A stretch of DNA of 64,000 nucleotides from the NCBI GenBank assembly GCA_033239525.1, contig BSYO01000033.1, positions 8,919,501 through 8,983,500 on the forward strand, read 5' to 3'. The translations under genes were made by a program, and so were the position numbers. The notes under the pieces are model-generated. The model ran no database searches. It saw nothing but the letters and a program-made list of their open reading frames with translations, and was not told the DNA's origin. The DNA is from Nepenthes gracilis. Lineage: Eukaryota > Streptophyta > Magnoliopsida > Caryophyllales > Nepenthaceae. Below, piece by piece: positions 46,541 to 60,167 of this stretch. The first letter of the stretch is position 1, and the number at the start of each line of letters is the position of its first letter.

Positions 46541-46938
46541 ATGTGAACATCAAAGATAGGAGGGAGGAGCAATATTGGAGCTAGTGGTGGAGCATAAGAT
46601 TAACGGGGATATGTATGATGGCAGTTTTGTGATCCTATGCCAGGGGATAGGAACTAGATCTAAATGTAAATATTTGGACCACTAGACTAAAAGAACATTA
46701 AAGCCACGTTAGGGGAAATGTTGCTTCATGTACCCATATGTGAACATCAAAGATAGGATGAAGGAGCAATATTTTAGCTAGTGGTGGAGCCTGAGATTAA
46801 CGGGGACATGTATGATGGCAGTTTTGTGATCCTATGCCAAGGGATAGGAACTAGATCTAAATGTAAATATTTGGATCACTAGACTAAAAGAACATTAAAG
46901 TCACGTTAGGGGAAATGTTGCTTCATGTAACCATATGT
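46541..46938 (+). repeat. 199-bp tandem duplication carrying a BED-finger-like segment
   Basis: Units 46541-46739 and 46740-46938 begin gtgaacatcaaagatagga and differ at only about a dozen positions by eye. Each contains atcctatgcca...ataggaactagatctaaatgtaaatat, which in one frame gives a C-K-Y zinc-finger start like the BED fingers of hAT transposases. The duplication is younger than the general decay of the element. Confidence 0.85.
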
Positions 46939-47299
46939 GGAAAGAAGTTAGGCAGTTCATGCAAAAACATCTAAATTAGCAAAAGCAGCAAAGAGTAGAG
47001 AAGAAGAGAATTCAAAGGGTCTTATATGAGGATATCATGGATAACCGACTCAAACTCAATGCAATGGGTGGTTTGGCTTAAGTAGGTTGTGTAGCAGCAT
47101 TGTGTATTTAGGAGAAATAAGGAGGATGTATAATTTAAGATAGCTAGACAAGAGAGCATTAGGAGCCATAATACATAGGAGAGAAAATTTCATAACTCAA
47201 CTACTTAGTTTTGAGGAGGGTGGCAGTAATGGTAGAGCAAGGAGGCCAATAGTCGAGGTCCAAGGATGTAGTGATTGTTTATTGTCTGAAGCAGTATCT

Positions 47300-48420
47300 A
47301 TATGCCGCTAGCAGCAGGAGGCACTGAATTGACCCCAAGAGTACACATGCTCATTTGGCAAATATTGACACAACTTTGCACGGTAATAACTATCATGGAC
47401 CGCTTTCCTTCTATTTAATATCCATGAATAACTCAACATAATGATAAGTCATATTATATATAAGTCCATATAATATATAGCCATTATACACAAGATCCAT
47501 ATGATTGCCAAATCATAAGTGGCATCCAACACCGTACGAATGAAATACAGCATTAGACTTTATTTCAGAGATGCTTATTAGGAACCAAAACCATTACCAT
47601 AAAAACCTATGGAAGTATAAATAATGACCATAATAATTTACGAAAGCATAACTAAATGATCAACATCAAAATTGTATTCATTTCATCATAAGATTAGTAC
47701 ATAGTATCCTAATATCTAAATTAACCATACATCCCCTACATTACATTAAAATACATCATCACTCAAGCCTAAATAACTCCTAGCTTCAATGCTGCTTATC
47801 AGGTATCAACTCGTGCTCGGCATTTGAAGGGTCAGTAAAACAGTAAGAGAATGAGCCAAGTGCTCAACAAGGCACATATAACAAAAACTTGCACATTTAT
47901 ATTTAAAATAAAAATATATTAGTCAAAAGAATAGGAATCATATAAAATATGAATGAATTTCTATTTTCTTTAACTTCTTCTTTTCTTAATAAACATGCTA
48001 AATGTTATTTATCTTTATGGACTATGGCTAATAGGCCTTACCAGCTAACGGAGCAGAGAATCAAGGAAAGGATTGTGTATGCTTCCACACAATCTAAGGC
48101 TAAACCCTCCTATCCAGCACCCGAATGTGGGCAGTATGCCTATAACTTAGTAGACAAGGCCATAAAACTTATGTCGTCAAAAGTTCCCCCATGACAAGGG
48201 GCAGCCCTCGAATTTTCACTGTAATATCCTAAAATATGCTAGGAAATATTACCCTCTGAAATAATTCTTAGTCTAGTTTCTTAATTTCTTTTACAAAACT
48301 TCTTATGGAAGCTTTACACTTGTTCTTAATACTTCTTTTTAGTTTTCTACACTCAGCTTAGTTTTCTCCACGAGAGTGCTAAAAGCAGACAAAACTGATT
48401 GTGCAGCACAATGTATGGAC
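47300..48420 (-). repeat. LTR-like fragment, member 2 of a dispersed pair
   Basis: On the minus strand about 48420-47800 aligns with 5100-5760, and the downstream part contains tgccttgttgagcacttggctcattctc and a ttcaaatgccgagcac block as in chromovirus LTRs. It lies between the N- and C-terminal parts of the hAT relic, so it probably inserted into it. Ends and TSD were not fixed. The plus-strand frame at 47949-48194 lies over it and is not a gene. Confidence 0.5.
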
Positions 48421-50619
48421 ATTATTTTAGAAGATTTAGGGGAAAAAACAAAATATGGAGGATGTGTTGATTGAGGCGAAAACAATAACAAGTTACATCT
48501 ATAACTCGCATAGTTGATTGATTATATAAGGGTGTTTACTAATAAATGAGCATTGCTACACATTATCATCACATGTTCCGCTATGAACTTCCTTGTTGTG
48601 GACTCTATTTACATCTATAGAGAGAGCCTAAAGAATATATTCAAATCAGATGATTACAAGTCCTCCGAATTTGAGAAATGAAAAAAAAAACAAAAGCCTG
48701 GCACAAGTAAAGAAGATCATCATGGGGAAAGAATTTCAAGATGGGCCAATGAAGTTATTAAAATTCAAACACCCTAATTAAAATGCTCAAATTAGTTAGT
48801 GATGATGAAAAACTGGCAATGAAGGTTTGAATGACAACCATTTATGAAGCTATAGACTGAGCAAAGATGGCCATCAAGAAAGGTTATTGTTCTTATAGTA
48901 GCATTTGAATGACGATTAACCACCATTTGAATTTCTGGTTACATTATAAATTGCATATGTAATAAAATTTATTTTAAAAATATTGACAATTCAATTACAT
49001 TTTCATATATATCCTTATTCCTTATGTAATATTACAGTCCTCAGTTTAGTCCTTGCTGATAACTTATTAATATGTTATTGTCAATTAATATATTTAAATC
49101 TCCAATACAATATGGTGGCATGCTTGCCAACCATTTAAAAGTGATAGGAGTAAGAAAGGTTATCCAATAATTAAAACCCAACCAAAATAATTAAATTAGA
49201 GTAATAAATTATGTAACTATGCAACTAAAAATGCAATGCAAGTATGCAATTTATTTATAGTTTTTAAAGTTTAAATTCCTAATGTATAAATCAATAGTTC
49301 AATTTAAATGATAACATTCATATTTCAAACACATGTTCATTATACTATTGACTATTAACAATTTCCATAGTATTTATCGATAATTGATCTTTTGTGATAA
49401 GATTCATTTAGACCACAACTTGCATGGAGTCCTATTTTCAATGAATCCATGTATATAGAAATTTTCAGTTAGTCGTTATAATGCTTATAAGTTAAATAGG
49501 TCTTTATTAACCATTTGAAATTTATAAATTTTAATATCAAGTAATGGCTTAATGCAACTGAATGGTGGGATTCATTACAGAACTTTTGTTCCAAAGCTAT
49601 AAAGAATTATTATCCGGGTTCTGAGCCAAATTACCGCTTCCTCTGGGTGCGAGAAAAATTGCAACACTTCTATCCTTATACACACAGATAGGAAACAGAA
49701 TAAAGTATGACAGATTAAATAATTAGTTTATATCCACTATAACTTATAGCTAAAATCAAGAAATACCACAATAAACACTCAAGCTGCATTGGAAGATCAA
49801 TGTAATCCTATGAACTTGGATTATATATTTGAAGAAGATGAACACTCGGATTCATGGTTAAAAAAGAGGGAGAGACCACTTCCTGATGGATAAATTAATT
49901 CAGAGTAGCTCACTGCCGAGTTTAAAGAGATGAAGAAGTTGGTGGTGGGATAGATGTTGTTGCTGCAGGGCCCAAAGAAAGGCAACATAATGATAGCACT
50001 ACATCCCCCAACAAGAGAATTCCATTAGCGATGTTGCAGGGAGTGGATATAAATGTGGTGGTAGTGGTGTTGGTGTTGTCAATTTCCACTAGAGCTATAA
50101 AGAACTATCTAGATTGATTCTCTTCTGATAATAAAGGGTCATGATATTGGTGGTGATGATGGTAAGCTTGTATTGTCGATTGTTGAATCAATTGAGTCTC
50201 CTCCCTCCCTATATTTTAGAGACCATTCTTGTCCAGCCCTACAAGTGGATGGGATAGGCATTGAATCATAGCATGTGCAAGCACAAACTTATAGAACAAA
50301 AGGAAAGGACACCAAAGCAGTTAAAGATTCATCATCTCAAGGGATGACATATAGTTTTAGTGGATTTGTGATTTTTGAATCCCTCAGTGCCCGTGGCGAT
50401 TCAAGTACACAAAACTATCCTCATGCCCAGAATTTCTTGACTTACGGATATGGACATCCTCCTTCTCCCTATTATATGGATTTTTTTTTTAATAACCTAT
50501 GGCAAATGCGCGGAGGATATTTAAATCAATTGTCTGATAATCCAAGCAATGAATATGATGTGTATACTCCAAGAAAAAGATCGACATCATTGTGATATCA
50601 AGTTGATTTGTGCAACTTC

Positions 50620-52319
50620 AACTAATATTAATATAGTCATACTTTGTTTATTACTTGTTGCTTGCTAATATCAACATAATTGTTAGATAATGTCACACAT
50701 TGTCTTATTCTCTTAAGAGTGCATACTGTGTGGTTTGAGAATAAGTTTGCTTATTTGGTCACTTAGCTAAACTAATGTAAAAGATACAAGATTACAAGTA
50801 TATCAATAGCTCTCATAACTTTTACTTATTAATAACCTCCATGTATGTCATTTAATAGTGAGTGGCAATTTATTCACTTTCTTTGATTTCATTTTCATCA
50901 TTTTATTATTTGCTAGTGTATAATTTGATATTAAATGTTAATTCAATAAGTAAAAATTATCTAAAATATTTGAAATATATGCAAAATAAATTAAATATGG
51001 CTAAATTTCAGTATTTTCTCAATTTTAATGTTGTTACAAAAAAACATTGTGTTAGATCCGGCTGTAATCGAGACCAATATCAATATTTTCGTCCATGCTG
51101 TAGACTCAACCAAGTTGCCCCAAATCAACCTTACTGAGTACACTACCTTGTGGAGGTTTTCATTAGGCACTTTTTGACTTTGTCATCCCAAATGTCAGGA
51201 GAAAACAATAAACCATGAGCAAAGAAACAGTAAAGTGGGCTAAGGGAGTGAGAATTCACTTAAGTGCATGCTTAGTGATCAAGGAATCAAAGTCCATAGC
51301 CTATGCTGGTCCATTGGCAGCATCACTAATGCAAATATATAAAACAATGATTCATATTTAACCAAAACAATGGAAACCTAATCTTCTCTTAAAATGTTAT
51401 ATACTCCCTCCTGTTAACAATGGTCCACAACTCAAGATGTCAACATTGGGAAAATTGTTGTGGAATGGGTCTCTAATTAAGTACTCAGAGGTGAGCATAT
51501 GATTCAACGGATGTGCAATTGACACAACAAAACATGGCTGACTATGTTGTGTCATGTCAGCACGCGTGTCAGCATAAAGTGACAACACCACCCATTCCCA
51601 CAATGATGCTAGATGAATGAGTTCTCCCAAGTCAACTAAATATTATCCCTAGCACTAAAAGGGTTGAAGCAAGTTCTAGGTGGGAGGCATAACAAAGTCA
51701 GGTCCAAGTGCTAAATCAATTTATAGAGATATTCCATTGAGTTAGTTGGGAGTTCAATACATACTACTGGAAATCCCTAAAAAGCCGTACATCCTTTATA
51801 GGGAAAGCCAAGTGTTCAGCTCTCCACCATCCTCAGGAAAGTCATAGTGTGACTATATGCTTAATATCACCTAAGTAAACTATCCCATGCAAGCGGACAG
51901 GCTCAAGGGTATATCAATGAAACATCCCAGAGTTTCCACAAGGCTAGGTGATGAATCAACACTCAACTATGAAGGACGAAAGGCTGAACAACGCAGATAG
52001 TGCTAGGGGCAGACGTTTAGACCCTTTATTGCATAAAGGATGAACTCAAAATCACCGATACATGTGGAACATTGACAACTGGTGCCACTTTCCAACATAT
52101 AATAGAACATTTTTTTTTATCTTTGTTTTTCACTCAACTCATTTAAGACCTATATGGCTATTTTATAAATTTTAAAAAATTGAATTCTTGATAAAAATTT
52201 AAAAAAAAATGAAACTAATTGGTAATTTAAAATTAATTCAAAGGCCCCTGTTGTCTTCTTTTGTGCATTATGAGGAATGTTATAGCATATGCAATATCTA
52301 ACTACTAATCTTACAATAA
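50620..52319. other. No gene recognised
   Basis: AT-rich DNA with short frames. Sequence around 51045-51110 (atccgg...cgagaccaatatcaatattttcg) vaguely recalls the motifs at 45425-45500 and could be the far end of the hAT element, but I could not show an inverted repeat. Confidence 0.4.
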
Positions 52320-54028
52320 TGATGATTATAAAGGATAATTGCGGGTTCAGACGAGGCCGTAAATATTGGACAGTTTGTTGATGGCGCTTGATGGGCACAT
52401 GAGCCGCACATACGATCACTTTGGTTATGACCATGCACCTGATGCAAGCATAATGAATACAAGAGCTTATTTTAGACAGTATCTCCAGACTTGATGTGCA
52501 TATAAATGGTGCGAGTAGAAACATGTACCAATATGATCGCGACTAATGTATGCATGAGGGGTAAACATGCACCAGCCAAAACGCATTCTTGCCTGATGGG
52601 CACAAAAGTGGTGCACATGAGCCAGTCTCTGCACATAAGAGGTTTTCGACTCTTTTCAGAGCATTTATACAAGATTTTCGAAGAGGAGAGAGAAATAGGA
52701 GAGAAGAAAAGAAAGGAGGAAGGGGAAGGGATCTTGAAGCAAAACTTGAAAGAATTTTATGAATTAAGTTAAGTGAATTTCAAGAAGTCCTTCACTCTTT
52801 TGTCAAAATTTCTAAAGTTCATTTTTTGTCTAAAATATCAGATTTATGTCCTTCTACTCCATCCATATGTTCATCTATGTCCTATTTGATGTTAATTTGA
52901 ATGTAAGATCTTTATTTCTTAGGTTTCTTAGATTTTGAACCCATTCGTTCATGTTCATGATAATTGTTTTAAATTCCTGAAAGTAACATAAGAATCCTTC
53001 TTGCATATCCTTTATTTTGCCAAAACTTTGAAAAATCATTATAATAAGTTAAGCTACGCTATTTTATTTCCAATTCTAAAAAATAAATTCATTCACCCAT
53101 TTAACTTCTATTTTGACATGAATCATTGCAAACAAGAATATATACAGTGACATGTCCCCATACATTTTGTGTTTTTAAAGGTTGCAAGTCTATCATCCCC
53201 GGGCAAGAAAGTGGCACCCGACCCCTTTTACATGATATAATATGAAGACAGCCCACTCACTGGTTTCAAATAGTGGCTAATGGCCCAAATTACGAGGTAT
53301 AATATGTAAACCAACCTTCAAAGTTTTAACCCTACTCAAATAGGTTCATCAATAGCCTTTGATTCATATCATCTTCTTATATGATTTGTATCATCTTCAT
53401 GTGTCCTCCTAAACATTTTCAATCAAGCCAACTCTTGAGCCAAATTTTTCAGACAAAGTGCTGGCCTTATTAGCAAAGCACAAAAGCGATGTTCATCCCA
53501 TTGGCATTTTGTTCATGATTTTGATATTTGTCCTCTTGCATATTTGTGATGATTCACATGTTATTATTCGCATTCAATTATTTACTTATTAAACTTTGAG
53601 CTCACCATGCAATTCACCATCTTCCAAATTAGCAGGCCTACATAACAAACTTGGAATGATGGGTGCTCTTCTAGGAAGATCTTTGCAAAAATGTTGTTAT
53701 TTATGTATTTCGAAAGATGTCATTGGTAAACAGTTGGAGCAATTGAAACATTTGGCATGTACATGTTGTTCTATTGGGCCGGTGGGGCGTACATCTTTTC
53801 AGTCTTAATGTTATCGTTATTTTGCAAGATTTCAATATTGGAGGATTTTAGTATTTGATATCATGTTGAACACGCACAAGACAGCGTTGGTCAAATGGAA
53901 TAATTTGACCATATCCTGAAGGATTTATTGTATGTATATTGTCATTGGAAGTACTAATGATATTTTACGCAGCATTGTGACTTGAGATCAAATTTTATTA
54001 ACTTCTATGATAAATTCGAGGCATGACA
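52320..54028 (+). repeat. 5' LTR of the Tekay-like element
   Basis: It aligns with 58396-60167: aattgcg(g/a)gttca near the start, an agaggagagaga purine block (52682-52735 against 58818-58880), ccttcactcttttg, and the ttgaactt(t)...ctcaccat(g/a)(c/t)aattcacca block. The frames at 52506 and 53596 inside it are incidental. Confidence 0.82.
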
Positions 54029-54099
54029 AGAGTTGATATCAAAGCAAATTATAAAGGGAAACTTTTAAGTGCCTTAAGCGAATCTAGATGCTGTGAACT

Positions 54100-55140
54100 A
54101 TGGCATGATAGATACCAAAAATGTCAAGAAGTCATGGACACAAGGATCTACCAGAGCGAATGAGCTCCTTAGGAATTTTTTTGAGGATAGTTAAAGCCAT
54201 GGACCTGATTGTCTATGGGGGGCTGGACCCAAGACATGGTAGAACGAGTGGGAACCTTGATAGAGAGGTTAGTGCCTATGAAAGATTTACAAATAAATGT
54301 GTCCCTGTCTTTTTAGGAGATCGGGATCCGTCGAAGGCTAAAATCTAAATCCGTAGAATGGAAGTTATTTGAAGTAATCAATTGTCCTGAGAATGATAAT
54401 GTGAGATTGGCCACCTACGAGTTAGATAAACAAACCAATCAATGGTGGGCCATGACAAATAGGATTTTATGCTAAGAAAACGAGTAGATTTCATGAAGGA
54501 TGTGTTTGTAGAGGCATTTTTTATGACAAATACTTTTTGGTGAGTCTCCGAAAACAGGAAGAATTTTTTAGATACAGACAAAGACGCCACATAGTAGCCA
54601 AAACTTGAAGTTTAGCAAGCTAGCCCAATTTGCACCATATTTGGTGTTTGATGAAGCTAAGAGGAGTCGAAAGCTCTTATAGGGCTTAATAACACCATTA
54701 GTAGGTAGCTGGTGCCATTTTGTTTAAGGAATTATAAGGAAGTGTCGGATCAAGGATTACTCAGCAAGCAAGAGATCGAGAGGGCAAATTTTTCAAAAAG
54801 AAAAATGCAAACTGAGGCGGCCAAAGTTCAAGATTAGAAGGATCCCACAAAAGATCCAAATTCCATGACAAGGGGACCAAGAAGACAGCTAAGGTCCAAG
54901 GTATACCAGGGGGGCATCAACAAGCATAGGCACCTTTTGGATTTCGTGGGATGTATCAAAGAACTTGACCATGTTATAGACAATTTAAAGCATGCCTCAG
55001 CTGCGACCAAGCTGGCCATGCAATCAAGGAATGCCACCACCCGTTGAGACAAGTGAATTGGAAGCCTAGTGCATCAAGGAAGGCTTATGCCATCACCACC
55101 AAGAATGCTAAAGCGTCCCCTTCAGTGGTTGAAGGAGAAC
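54100..55140 (+). pseudogene. Gag of the Tekay-like element (broken)
   Basis: Coding-like pieces in several frames: a charged N-terminus (54121-54348), then FVEAFFM near 54515 and a degenerate F-x-L/Q-G core, and LSKQEIERANFSKRK near 54760. The zinc knuckle is intact at 54993-55034: CLSCDQAGHAIKEC, a perfect C-x2-C-x4-H-x4-C. Chromovirus gag packages the genomic RNA with this knuckle. Stops break the frame throughout. Confidence 0.7.
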
Positions 55141-56260
55141 TTCCAATTTTTTAAACTTCTGCTCATGTGTTGCTAGATCTGGGTCCTACGCATTCATTTA
55201 TATCCCCAAAATTCATATATCGTTTGCATTCACCACCAAGAATCTTGAATCATACATTAGTGGCCTATACGTAAGTCCTTAATAGCTGATATAGTATACC
55301 CTAGGTGTGTAATTTGGGTTCATAGGTTCGAGTTGTCAACAGATTTGATATTATTAGGCATGCATGATTTCCATGTAATATTAGCCATAGATTGGTTAGC
55401 ATGCTATCATACTAATATGGATTATTTTCACTAGAGGGTGCATTTTTTCGATTTCAGGGCGTTAACCCTTTTATTTCCAAAGGAGTAAGCATAAGGAGTC
55501 AACACACGCAATTTCTGCACTACATGCAAGTCATTTGATACAATGCACGTGTTAGGCCTAACTTGCCTATGTCACTACCACCAGAAGCCACAATGTGCCA
55601 AATGAAAATATTCTGGTGGTTAGAGAATTTGAAAATGTATTTCTAAAAGATTTACACAGATTGCCACCTAGCAAAAAAATTGAGTTTGTCATTGATTTGG
55701 TACCAAGATCCACTAATTTCCAAAGCACAGTTTATCTGACCAATTTGTTGCTTTAGTGTACTCCTATATTATTTCCAAAGAAAAAAAATGGATCAATAAA
55801 ATTGTGCATAAACTACCAGGAACAAAATAAGATCACAACCAAGATAAGTATCTCTTTCCGAGGATTGATGATTTGTTTATTCAGTTGCAAGGTGCTCGGG
55901 TTTTCTCAAAGATTGATTTTCAATCGGGATATCATCAAATAAGGATTAAGAAGTCTTTCAAATGAAGTATGGCTATTATAAGTTTTGTATGAAATCATTT
56001 GGTTTTACTAATCTTGCAGCGTTTATAGATTTGATAAATCAGATTCCAACCCTATTTGGATCAATTTATTGTTGTTCAATGACAACATTCTAATATATTT
56101 GAGGAGCTACGAAGAATGCAAAGTTATTCAAGGATTGCACTACAAACACTTGGGGAAAGAAAATTATTAGCGAAATTTTAAAAATGGGAATTTTGGCTAG
56201 TGGAAGTGGCATTCTTAGGCCACATCATTTCAAAGGAAGTGTCTCATTATATCTAAAGAA
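55141..56260 (+). pseudogene. Protease and reverse transcriptase of the Tekay-like element
   Basis: The protease active-site region reads LLDLGPTHSFIS at about 55170-55205; the catalytic motif is normally D-T/S-G and the second residue is changed. RT follows from about 55660 (LPPSKKIEFVIDLVP, then [23 protein letters not shown] at about 55765-55835). The YxDD-type motif reads FNDNILIYL near 56080-56105 where the family has F-I-D-D-I-L-I-Y, so the second catalytic Asp is lost. FLGHIISKE at about 56210 is the thumb landmark. Frameshifts and an internal deletion are present. Confidence 0.72.
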
Positions 56261-57100
56261 GATTGAAGCAGTCACAGGTTAGAGCGATGGCCAACAAATA
56301 CAACCGATGTGCAGAGCTTTCTTGGTTTGGCCTCGCATTGTAGAAGATTTGTGAAATTTTTTTCTATGATTGCAATATAGTTGACCCATTTAATACAAAA
56401 GAAGGTGAAATTCGTTTGGGATGATAATTGTGAAGAAACGTTTCTGGAATTAAAGGGTTGTTTGACTACACACTGAATTTAACCATTCTAGGATGATCAG
56501 GAGGTTTTAGAGTTTATTGTGATACCTCCAACAGAGGCTTAGGTTGTATGTTGATGTAGAATGGAAAGTTGTTGCTAATGGGTCTAGGCAACTCCAAACT
56601 CATAAGCAAGCTACCCCACCCATGATTTAGAACAGGCAGTTGTGGTCTTTGCTTTGATGATTTGGAAACAATATAGGTACACAGAGAAATGTGTGTTGTA
56701 CTCCAACCACAAGTGTTTAAATTAATTGTTCTCACATAAGAAATTGAATATGAGGCAAAGGTGATATATGGAGTTGTTGAAGGATTACAACTATGAGATA
56801 CAGTACCAACCAGTTGAGTCGAAAATCAATAGGCTAGTGGCCAATTCGATGATAAAGGGATGGGTGATGTTAGATAAAATCAGGGAATGCAATATTCAGC
56901 TACACTCAAAAAGTATGCGAACAATTTTGTCTTATTTTCAAGTGCTATGGAGATCTTTGAAAAGATTAAGAAAACGCAAAATAGATGATCTGTTTTTATT
57001 AGATGTTGCTTGAGATTTAAACCGAGAATTGAGGATTGAATTCAATGTTCGGGATGATGGGATTGTGTAGGTTTCAAGACAGCCTTTATATGCTCAACAT
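56261..57100 (+). pseudogene. RNase H region of the Tekay-like element
   Basis: SFLGLASHCRRFVKFFSMIA at about 56310-56370 and KVKFVWDDNCEETFLELKG at about 56402-56458 are the connection and RNase H entry. MELLKDYNYEIQYQP and RLVANSMIKG (56768-56860) are the domain's C-terminal landmarks, where the family has D-Y-x-x-x-I-x-Y-H-P-G-x-x-N. The catalytic Asp cluster between is not legible. Confidence 0.65.
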
Positions 57101-58345
57101 CGAGGAATTAAAGGATAAAATCTTAAATGGGGCTCACAGATCAAGGTACATAATCCAACTGCAATGAATAAGATGTACTAGGACATGCAGAAAATCTTTT
57201 TGAAGAGGAACATGATAATAGAAATTTTCGTGGGAAGATGTATAACTTGTCAACAAGTAAAAAGCGAACATCAGAAGCCGCTAAATCTTTTGCAACCAAT
57301 GCTGGTTCCAGCAGGAAATAGAAACATAAAACCATGGAGTTCGTGATGAGATTACCTAGAATGGCAAGGAATTATCATGCGATTTGGGTAACCATGGATT
57401 GATTAATGAAACTAGCCCACTTCATTCGCCTTAGAACAACATTCTCCTAAGATCATTTAGTAAAATTATATATCAATGAGATAGTGAGAATTCATAAAGT
57501 TCCAACATCGATTATGTCAGACCAAGATCCAAGATTCATACCTAAGTTTCGGGAAAGTTTGTATCGCAAGTCAGATAAGAATTTGGAATTCAATACAACT
57601 TCTCATCTGCAAACGAATGGATAATCTAAGTCGACTATTCAGATTTTGGAGGATATGCTAAGAGTTAAAAATAAAAGAATATTGGGATAATTATTTATCA
57701 TTAGCCAAGTTTGCCTACAGCAATAGCTTTCAAGCAATTATTAAAATGGCAGCTTTTCAAACTTTATATGGAAGTATCATCGACCCATCATCTGGGAAGA
57801 GATTGGAGACCGGAACCTTATGGGGCGAGAGGTGATTCAAGAAATGACGGAAAAGATTCATATTGAGACCAGCTCCAACTAACTCAAAGTCGACCAAAAA
57901 GTAGCGCAGATTGCATGATGTCTGAATTGAGTTTCTAAGTGGGCGATGATGTATTCTTGAAGGCTTCTCCATCAAAAGTCTATCAAGGTTAGGATTAAAA
58001 GGGAAATTAAAACCGAGGTTCATTGGACCACTTGATATTTTAGAAAAGCTTTCAAGTTAGCCATATCTCTTAATTTGGTGGATTTCCACAATTTGTTTCA
58101 CGTATCCATGCTCTAAAAGTATATTTATCATCCTTCGCACATCTTTGAGCAAGAATCCTTAAAGATTAATGACGATTTAACATATATTAAGGAATTGGTT
58201 CAAATTTTGGGATGACATCTAACAAGTGCTCCATACAAAAGAAATCCCGTTAGTCAATGTGTTATGGAGACACCACTCATTTTAGAAAGTCACATGGGAG
58301 CATAAAAATGAGATTCAAGAGATGCATTCATATTTATTTCCAAAT
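57101..58345 (+). pseudogene. Integrase and chromodomain of the Tekay-like element
   Basis: The zinc-binding end is recognised at about 57230-57300 (RCITCQQVKSEHQKP in one frame). The core follows in pieces: TKSAHF-like and DHLVKLYINEIVRIHKVPTSIMSDQDPRF near 57460-57540, with SDQDPRF holding the second catalytic Asp, then HLQTNG near 57605 with the catalytic Glu region broken. FLSGDDVFLK-type sequence is near 57935. The chromodomain is visible as HPSHIFEQESLKINDD near 58133-58180 and then LTYIKELVQILG and a degraded ESHMGA end. Chromodomains bind modified histones and steer integration to heterochromatin. Confidence 0.7.
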
Positions 58346-58395
58346 TAAGGTACATAAATTTTGAGGATTGAATTTTTATAGGGGGAGAAATAGAA

Positions 58396-60167
58396 TGCCC
58401 ATAAATTATTAAGAATAATTGCGAGTTCAAACAAGGTCTTAAATACTGGACCATTTATTGATGGCATCTGATTGGAGCATGAGCCACACATGTGCTCGAT
58501 TGGCTTATGGCCCCGATCTTGTTGCAAGTGTGATGGGTGCATGAGCTTATTTTAGATAGTACCACCATGCTTAAGTGTTTGCGAAAGGGCCTCATGCACA
58601 TTTGTGTCAATATGATCGTGCCTAATAATACGCACATGATGGGTGCACATGCATCAACCATTTTGGCCTTCAGACCTAGGCTGGCCAAATCGGTAGCCTT
58701 TTCTTCAACTCTTGGGAAGGGCCAAGTGCCAGTGAAATGCACATGGCTGGTGCACCTTCGTCAGCCTATGTACATAAGAAGCTTTTTTCTCTTTTCAACT
58801 TGTAACTACAAGATTTTCAGAGAGGAGAGAGAACAAGGAGAAAAGAAGAGACGAAAGGGGAAGAGGGAAGAGATCTTGAAGTAAAACTTAAAGGGTGTTT
58901 GAGAATTAAATTAAGACGAATAAATTTCAAGCATAGTCCTTCACTCTTTTGCTGAAATTTTTAAATTCATTTTTGTCTAAATTTTGAAATTCATGACCTT
59001 TTATTCCATGCATGTATTCATCTATGTCCCCTTTGAAATTTGACTTGCATGCTTGACCTTTTAATTTTGAAGCTATTAGTATATTCATGTTTTGTTTGAA
59101 AATCCTAAAAGTTATGAAGTATCCTTCTTGCATGCACTTTATTTTGCAAGAACTTTGGAAAATCTATATAATATGTTAAGCTAAGCTATTTTGTTTCCAA
59201 TTTTGAAAAATATGTTTGTTTTGTAGAGTTTTCTTCCGTTTTAGAATGAACCACCATAATAAATGGATCGTATATACAACGCCATGTCTCCATATATTTT
59301 GTGTTTGTGAATGTCATATGCTTATCATCCACGGGTTAGAAAAGTGATATTTGGCCACATCTATAGGGTATAATATGTACAAAGCCCACATAAGGGTTTA
59401 AATAGTGGCTAATGGTCAAGGTTTATAGTGTATAATAAGTAAATAGACCTTCAAATTTCACCTTAGTTAGAGAGATTCATCATTGACCTTTGGTTCATAT
59501 TTTGTCATCATATATGATTTGTATTGTCTTCGCATGTCCTCTTGAATGGTATTCAGTTGAGCCACCTCTTGAGCTGAGTTTTTTGGGCAAAGTGTTGGCC
59601 TCATCAGCAAAGTACGGAACAATGTTCATTTCGTTTGCATTTCGTTCATGATTTCAATATCATCCTCTTACATATTTGTGCTGATTCATAGGTTATTATT
59701 TGCATTCGATTGTTTATTTGTTGAACTTTTAACTCACCATATAATTCACCACCTTTAAAATCAGCAAGCGTGGACCACTTAGCAAACTTGGAGCATTGCA
59801 TGCTCTTTTGAGAAGATCTTGTGCAAATATTTTATTATTTATGTATTTCCGAAGATTTCGTTAGGAAATAGTTTGAGCAGTCGAAATATTGAGCATCTAT
59901 AAGTTGTTTTATAAGGCCGAAGGGCTTTATATCTCTTCAATTTTATGTTATCGTTATTTTACAGAATTTTGATATTGGATGATATTAGGATTCTAATATT
60001 ATGTTGAACAGGCACAAGAACTCGATGGTCAAATGAAATAATTTAACTATATCCTGGGACGGATTAATTGTATGCACATTGTCATAGGTAGTACAAGTGA
60101 TATTTAATTCAATGTCGTGACCTAAGATTAAAGCTTATCAATGTTTATAATAATTCAAGTCGTGACA
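58396..60167 (+). repeat. 3' LTR of the Tekay-like element
   Basis: It starts tgcccataaatt after the polypurine tract tatagggggagaaata and ends cgtgaca at 60167. It is the partner of 52320-54028, with many differences by eye. Confidence 0.82.

Larger units (their letters stand above)
46541..50598 (+). pseudogene. hAT-superfamily transposase relic
   Basis: The N-terminal part (46600-46985) resembles a BED zinc finger: SKCKY, then in another frame GNV, then WKEVRQFMQKHLN. The C-terminal hAT dimerisation domain is at about 49628-49700 (SSGCEKNCNTSILIHTDRKQNK against the usual SSGCERNWSTFxxIHxKxRN), followed by DYIFEEDEHSDSWLKKRERPLPDG-type sequence near 49815-49890. A Ser/Tyr-rich tail is open at 50275-50595 (106 codons). 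The catalytic Asp/Glu segments between were not found and may have been lost or displaced by the LTR fragment at about 47300-48420. hAT transposases cut and paste DNA with 8-bp target duplications. Terminal inverted repeats were not identified. Confidence 0.65.
52320..60167 (+). mobile_element. Chromovirus (Tekay/Del-like) Ty3/gypsy element, degenerate
   Basis: Direct LTRs (52320-54028 and 58396-60167) enclose a gag-pol with the order gag, protease, RT, RNase H, integrase, chromodomain. The 5' LTR ends catgaca and is followed by ttgatatcaaagc (about 54032-54044), a decayed tRNA-Met primer site. Before the 3' LTR, tatagggggagaaata is the polypurine tract. LTR starts were placed at TG by alignment and may be off by a few bases. 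No clear TSD was found (aataa against acata). Numerous stops and several deletions show it is old. Confidence 0.82.

Noticed and set aside
53596..53808. 70-codon Cys-rich ORF
   Set aside because: Falls inside the 5' LTR of the Tekay-like element and is not open in the 3' LTR.
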